Of a DNA stretch of 22,011 nucleotides, positions 17,813-22,011 are shown in pieces. Source of the DNA: Priapulus caudatus (taxonomy: Eukaryota > Priapulida > Priapulimorpha > Priapulimorphida > Priapulidae); the NCBI RefSeq assembly GCF_000485595.1, contig NW_014577734.1, positions 28,617 to 50,627 of the forward strand, given 5' to 3'. Below the pieces are notes generated by a model. It was given only the letters and a program-made list of their open reading frames with translations, searched no databases and was not told where the DNA came from. The position numbers and the translations under genes are program-made. Each line of letters opens with the position of its first letter. Within the stretch, counting starts at the first letter, position 1.

Positions 17813-19087
17813 CTAAAAGGTATGTACATATATAGTTGTAATAATTAAGCTATTTCTAAAAAAGTATTTGAATTTTGGGAAGGGTAAACCTTTCATATAT
17901 ACAGGTATGTCGCTCCACAGTTTAACACCTACGAACTTTAATGATTGGTAGGTGATACGAAATTGATGTTGCAAGTCTGGTGAAGTGTGAGTGTACATAA
18001 GAGATTTTGATGAAGTAGTTACGAAATAGATCTGGTAGCTCACTGTGGGTATACTTATACATGAATTTAGCTAGCTCAAGTTCATTAATGTCAAAACGTT
18101 TTAGAAGACCAAGTTTGAAGAAATAGGGTGTCACGTGATCTCTCATTCCAGCAAAGCGCATGTATTTGATAATTGAGTTAAGTACTTTATTGATTGGCTG
18201 TAAGGTGGTTGAAGTTGCTGACCCCCAGCTTAATATAGCATATAGGGCCCCCTAGGAGGTAAGGGTACACCAGAGAGAAATAAATCATTTTAAGTGTGTT
18301 AACATTAACATAGTGCCTAAGTTTATATATAATTCTAGCAGATTTATTAGCTAACTTGGTGCTGATAAATTTGACGTGAAAGTCCCACTTTAGTTTACAG
18401 TCGAAGTGTTCACCCAAATATATTATAATATTACCACGTTGGAGCTTGTAGTTATCAATATAAATCTCAAAAGTATCATAATTAGTCTTTTTATTACCAA
18501 TAATCATATATTTCGTTTTTTATTATTAAGAGACAATCTATTAGCATCCAGCCAGTTCTTGACATGTTTAATTTCACGATTTACCTTAGTTTCATGGTCT
18601 ATTATATTCGAACTTGTGATAAATATATTAGTATCGTCAGCAAATAGACGAGAACTGAAATTTGAGGCTCTGGGTCATTTACATATATTAGAAAAAGCAG
18701 GGGACCCAAAGTATATCCCTCAGGTACACCACATGAGACGCCGAGAAGATGTGAACATGAATCATTGATAGATACATACTGTTTTCGATTTGAAAGATAG
18801 CTAATAAACAGACCTAGAGTTGTTCCTCTTACACCATAGTGCTCCAGCTTAGAGAGCAGTATATCATGCTTAACAGTGTCAAAGGCCTTTGACAAGTCAA
18901 GAAATATTCCACACGAGAGTTTTCCTTCGTCATTGGATTTTAGGAGAGTATCGTATAATTCTGATATTGCCAGTGCCGTTAAATGGTTCTTTTGAAATCC
19001 AAATTGAAAGGGTGAGAATATATCACAGTTCACTAGAAACTCGTAAAGTCTATTGTATATTAATTTTTCAAATATTTTAGAAAAGGG
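17813..19087 (-). mobile_element. Decayed non-LTR retrotransposon (RT domain, jockey/CR1-group)
   Basis: Read on the minus strand from 19087: PFSKIFEKLIYNRLYEFL and FSPFQFGFQKNH (RT blocks 0-1), then GIFLDLSKAFDTVKH (catalytic Asp block) and GVPEGYTLGPLLFLIYVND (normally GVPQGS). After a frameshift the FADD box follows (about 18620-18640). Further frameshifts occur near 18525 (an A lost from a homopolymer), near 18195 and near 17930. The C-terminal part ends VKLWSDIPVYMKG... with a stop at 17813. The N-terminal endonuclease and first ORF are absent, so it is a 5'-truncated dead copy. Confidence 0.9.
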
Positions 19088-19156
19088 TTAATATACAATA
19101 GACTTTACGAGTTTCTAGTGAACTGTGATATATTCTCACCCTTTCAATTTGGATTT
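18995..19156. repeat. Perfect 69-bp inverted repeat at the LINE 5' end
   Basis: The arms at 18995-19063 and 19088-19156 are exact reverse complements over 69 bp, separated by 24 bp. The right arm is a second copy of the RT segment (LIYNRLYEFL...FQFGF) in the opposite orientation. The minus-strand LINE frame continues through the 24-bp spacer and stops at the junction. Confidence 0.95.
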
Positions 19157-19380
19157 AACATATTATTATGCCATAACTATGCCATTCAACATCTGTTCTG
19201 AAATTTGTGTTATTACCTCCGCGAGCCCCCCCCGCACGTCCTCGCACACAGGAGATATGCCCCCGGCGGCTCCCCCGTAATGGCTCTGCGTGGTGGTGTT
19301 GTGGTGTGTCGTCGTGTGTGATGTCCCCTGTCCTCGCGCTCCCCCGCCTCCGCCTGTCCGCGTCGTCTCGACTTATGCCT
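19157..19380. other. GC-rich spacer, no gene
   Basis: A C-rich stretch (19215-19375) with CCCCCCC and CGTCGTGTG runs. No family resemblance in any frame. Confidence 0.5.
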
Positions 19381-19385
19381 CCGCT

Positions 19386-19440
19386 GTGGTGTGTGTGTGT
19401 GTGTGTGTGTGGTGTCGTGTGTGTGTGTGTGTGTGTGTGC
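19386..19440. repeat. (GT)n microsatellite
   Basis: Two GT runs separated by a GGTGTC interruption. Confidence 0.97.
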
Positions 19441-19689
19441 CCTCTCCGTGAGTGCCCTCTGTCTAGTTATATTTGAGATCGGTAGCGCTGTTTACCATCT
19501 TAGTAGAATTTTACTTGATGCTTATAGTATATAGTATTGGCAGTATATAACACACGCAGAACATTGATATTGACATTGTTATAAAGAAAAATGTCGCAGA
19601 AGCTACGCGGACAACTGACCGTGCGGGCCTCAGTACACAAAATATAATTCATTGCATACGCATAGTGTATAGTAGTATTCGATCCCTTA

Positions 19690-19800
19690 CATACGTGTGC
19701 ATGTGTTGTGTGTGTTGTGGTGTTGTGTGTGTTTGTGTAGGTGCGTGGGTGCGTGCCGGTGCGGTGCGTGCGTGGCGGTACGTGCGATGCGTGCTTGCGT

Positions 19801-19838
<38 letters not shown>

Positions 19839-19895
19839 TGTGTGTGCGTGTTTGTGTGTGTTTACGTGTGCATGCGCGCGTGCTCTATCTCTCCC
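19690..19895. repeat. (GT)n / GTGC-rich microsatellite
   Basis: A degenerate GTGTTGTG/GTGCGTG region with a pure (GT) core (about 19802-19834). Cys/Val-rich and His/Thr-rich frames here are artefacts. Confidence 0.95.
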
Positions 19896-20109
19896 TGTAC
19901 TTCGTTTTCTTTTCCTTCGCTTGCATGCGCGCAAAAGGGAATCTTAACAGAATAACGAATTACTGGTTGTTTATAGTGGGCATGCGTGAGCACAAATGGA
20001 ATATAGGGAAATTGGGAAAACTGGACGGATTATAACTAGATATGTAACTAAATAATAACTAATTAAGTCCCCCTTCACTCTGTGTATCTACCGCCAGGAC
20101 CTATCTTCC

Positions 20110-20160
20110 CCTCCTCCTCCTCCTCCTCCTCCTCCTCCTCCTCCTCCTCCCCTCCTCCTC
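20110..20160. repeat. (CTC)n microsatellite
   Basis: About 16 CTC/TCC triplets with one interruption, trailing into a CT-rich flank to about 20215. Confidence 0.97.
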
Positions 20161-20269
20161 ATGCATCCTCTTCCTTTACCTCATCCTCCTCCTCATTTAC
20201 CTGACCCCTGCTTCGCTTTCTACCATACTTTTCCTCTTCAATCTCCCTTAATTCTCAGTCTAGTTTTGA

Positions 20270-20479
20270 CAAACAGGTGGGGGTCTGGGGGTCCTTCCAC
20301 AGAAAATTTTGAAAATGTAGATCGCAGGAGATGGCATTTGAGGCACTTTTGAGTACATGTACAGCCTTCATTCTGACTACGACAATTCTTTTAGTAGAAA
20401 TTTATTTTTTTAATTTTGCTCCAAAATCTAGTAGGGGCAGCTGCCCCCCTTGCCCCCCCCCCCGCAGGCTACGGCCCTG
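20270..20479 (+). mobile_element. End of a hAT-like element
   Basis: The right terminus GGCTACGGCCCTG (20467-20479) is the complement of CAGGGCCGTAGCC, a widespread hAT-type end, and is preceded by typical GGGGCAGCTGCCCCCC and C-run subterminal sequence. Upstream, GGTGGGGGTCTGGGGGTCC and AGAAAATTTTGAAAATG resemble internal segments of such elements. No left end is seen; it is probably truncated. Confidence 0.55.
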
Positions 20480-21628
20480 GCTCTTGCGTTTTCTATTTTG
20501 AATGTAGGCCCCTACCTGTATTTTATGCTCAGATCGAGGCGTTCGTGCGGTAATAATGTGAGTTGTAGAGAAGAATTTAAACGATGTTTCTGTAGAATTA
20601 CTTGACATATAAAGTACATTTACAATAAAAGCTTTGGTCATAAATGCAAGTCGTGCTGCCTTACTATCATTAGATTATAGGAACGACTCAGGGGCCAATT
20701 TACCTGACTCTCTAGATGCTATCATCATACACCAAAGGAAATTTGGGAAGATTGAGCGTGGACATTTTGGTAATGATAAAGTCAATCACTGCGGCAGAAC
20801 GTTTTCATAACAAATTACTCGGGAGCATGCGCTGTCTATTTTAAATATAAAAACTCAACAGAATTCTGTTGAATTTTCATATTAACAGGAGTAGATAATA
20901 GCTAGGGTTCCCTATTATCTACTCCTGATATTAATAACGAAATGTTTGCAGCTGTTTGGAATACGCGAACATAGAGAGTAGACGAGGATTGGAGAAACAT
21001 GGCAACTCTTATATCCATATCCCTTGTACTTTCTGGAACTCTCCCTCATCATTCACTTTACCCGTTCCATCGGCTTCCTTCACAAGTCTCACCCATTGCT
21101 TTTCTCTCCTCTTCTGTATGCTCTATAGCTACCCCGCTCCTCCCCACTTCTTCCTTTTCCTTTTCACAATATACTCCTGAGTAGGTTTGATAAATATCGG
21201 GCACGCGCGATTACAAATGCTATCCTTTAATACGATACTGGGTTCGATGGTATGTTATGATATGGCATCGTTTCGTGTGTTTTGTGGTCGTTTATCAATA
21301 GTATCGTATTTTCCTGTGCGAATACTAGGCACGTGCGAATATAAATTTTGTGGTTAGTTCGCTATGTCGCCGTTAGATATATTTAGCGCTTACGTCGAGC
21401 CTCGCAAACGGCGTCCGTAGAAACCCGACTTCAACACCTTATTTTACTTTCGATACACACGATTTATTGCATCAAGGTACGAAAATACACGAGTGACGAG
21501 TAAGTACAAAGCACAACAACAATGCTAATTACCATAATACTCTGCGGCTAACTAGTCAATGGGACATTAACTTCATATCTGTAATACAGTTAGAACAGCT
21601 TCACTACCACAGCCACAGGCACAGGCAC
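20480..21628. other. Intergenic, one hairpin, no supported gene
   Basis: Apart from the hairpin at 20886-20927 I see no gene or known repeat. Two overlapping plus-strand frames at 20956-21184 are Ser/Pro/Leu-rich and unconvincing. Confidence 0.5.
20886..20927. repeat. Perfect 16-bp stem-loop
   Basis: CAGGAGTAGATAATAG (20886-20901) and its exact complement (20912-20927) with a 10-nt loop. TATTAA occurs on both outer sides, suggesting a decayed foldback element or target duplication. Confidence 0.9.
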
Positions 21629-21843
21629 TTGAAGCGTTTCAACTGTAAACATACGCCGCCGCCATTGCCCGCACACTGACACATAAATAATATGTATATA
21701 TATAATAATAATATTTATATAATACATAACACATAACACATAACACATGAAAATATATATATAACACGTACACTACCGGTATATATTTATGTGTCAGTGT
21801 GCGCGCAATGGCGGCGGCGTGTGTTAACAGTCGAAACGCTTCA
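21629..21843. mobile_element. Foldback MITE with ~60-bp inverted repeats
   Basis: The arms (about 21629-21688 and 21785-21843) are near-perfect complements: TTGAAGCGTTTCnACTG, then ACGCCGCCGCCATTGC, then CGCACACTGACACATAAATA. The ~95-bp middle is AT-rich and includes tandem ACATAAC units (about 21722-21747). No coding potential and no clear target duplication. Confidence 0.8.
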
Positions 21844-21917
21844 ACTTTCGGTTCAAGGATAGAGAACACCACCTGGTGGTACCCTGCATGGTAACTATCT
21901 CAATATATCTGATATGG

Positions 21918-21935
21918 TTAGGGTTAGGGTTAGGG
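21918..21935 (+). repeat. Interstitial (TTAGGG)3
   Basis: Three perfect TTAGGG units, the metazoan telomere repeat. The DNA continues with unrelated sequence on both sides, so this is an interstitial tract, not a chromosome end. Confidence 0.95.
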
Positions 21936-22011
21936 AGTAGGCGCTATAGGCGACTTCCTAGAGGCTAGACTCCTTATAGTGGAGTAGCCAATTAAGCTAT
22001 ATGGTCCGGCA

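Noticed and set aside
21918-21935. Chromosome end
   Set aside because: Only three TTAGGG units, with non-telomeric DNA continuing on both sides.

Overview
This is eukaryotic, metazoan DNA, most probably from a marine invertebrate. It has one spliced gene with eight introns, a LINE reverse transcriptase, several miniature DNA transposons, many microsatellites and minisatellites, and a short TTAGGG tract. I cannot fix the phylum.

The main gene lies on the minus strand (15027 down to 5771). It is a Y-box / cold-shock-domain protein of the YBX1 type. I rebuilt nine coding exons by joining GT..AG boundaries that keep frame: 79+64+34+90+135+162+151+146+195 nt = 1056 nt, i.e. 351 residues plus a TAG stop. 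The cold shock domain is intact with all its nucleic-acid-contacting aromatics. It is followed by alternating acidic and basic segments and an unusual KED-repeat, Pro/Gln-rich tail. A compact promoter with a TATA-like run, an inverted CCAAT (Y-box) element, an E-box and a YY1-like site lies just upstream (about 15099-15188). The introns hold four candidate transposon copies: a 218-bp MITE in intron 1, a 783-bp element in intron 3, and a 277-bp hAT-like and a smaller foldback element in intron 5. They also hold a 44-bp tandem repeat (intron 6), a nuclear-receptor-half-site-rich tandem duplication and a (TGTAG)8 array against a splice donor (both intron 5).

Region by region: 1-1200 is low-complexity DNA (polypyrimidine tract, G-rich minisatellite, CATCC/CCATG arrays). 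1442-2210 holds three copies of one unnamed repeat, one inverted. 2389-3923 looks like a three-level nest of DNA transposons (hAT-like > T2/Kolobok-like > TA-flanked MITE). 4945-5259 on the plus strand could encode a small secreted 8-cysteine protein, tail-to-tail with the Y-box gene. 5771-15027 is the Y-box gene. 15238-15790 carries LINE 3' debris. 16200-17008 is an ~800-bp CAC/ACGC-rich satellite. 17427-19087 is a decayed minus-strand LINE with recognisable RT motifs, ending at 19087 in a perfect 69-bp fold-back. 19380-20160 is microsatellite DNA. 20270-20479 is the end of a hAT-like element. 21629-21843 is a foldback MITE, and 21918-21935 is interstitial telomere repeat.

Only the Y-box gene is certain. 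The 4945 ORF is a candidate, and the other long reading frames fall in simple repeats or antisense to real features. I saw no tRNA or rRNA gene, CRISPR array or bacterial operon.
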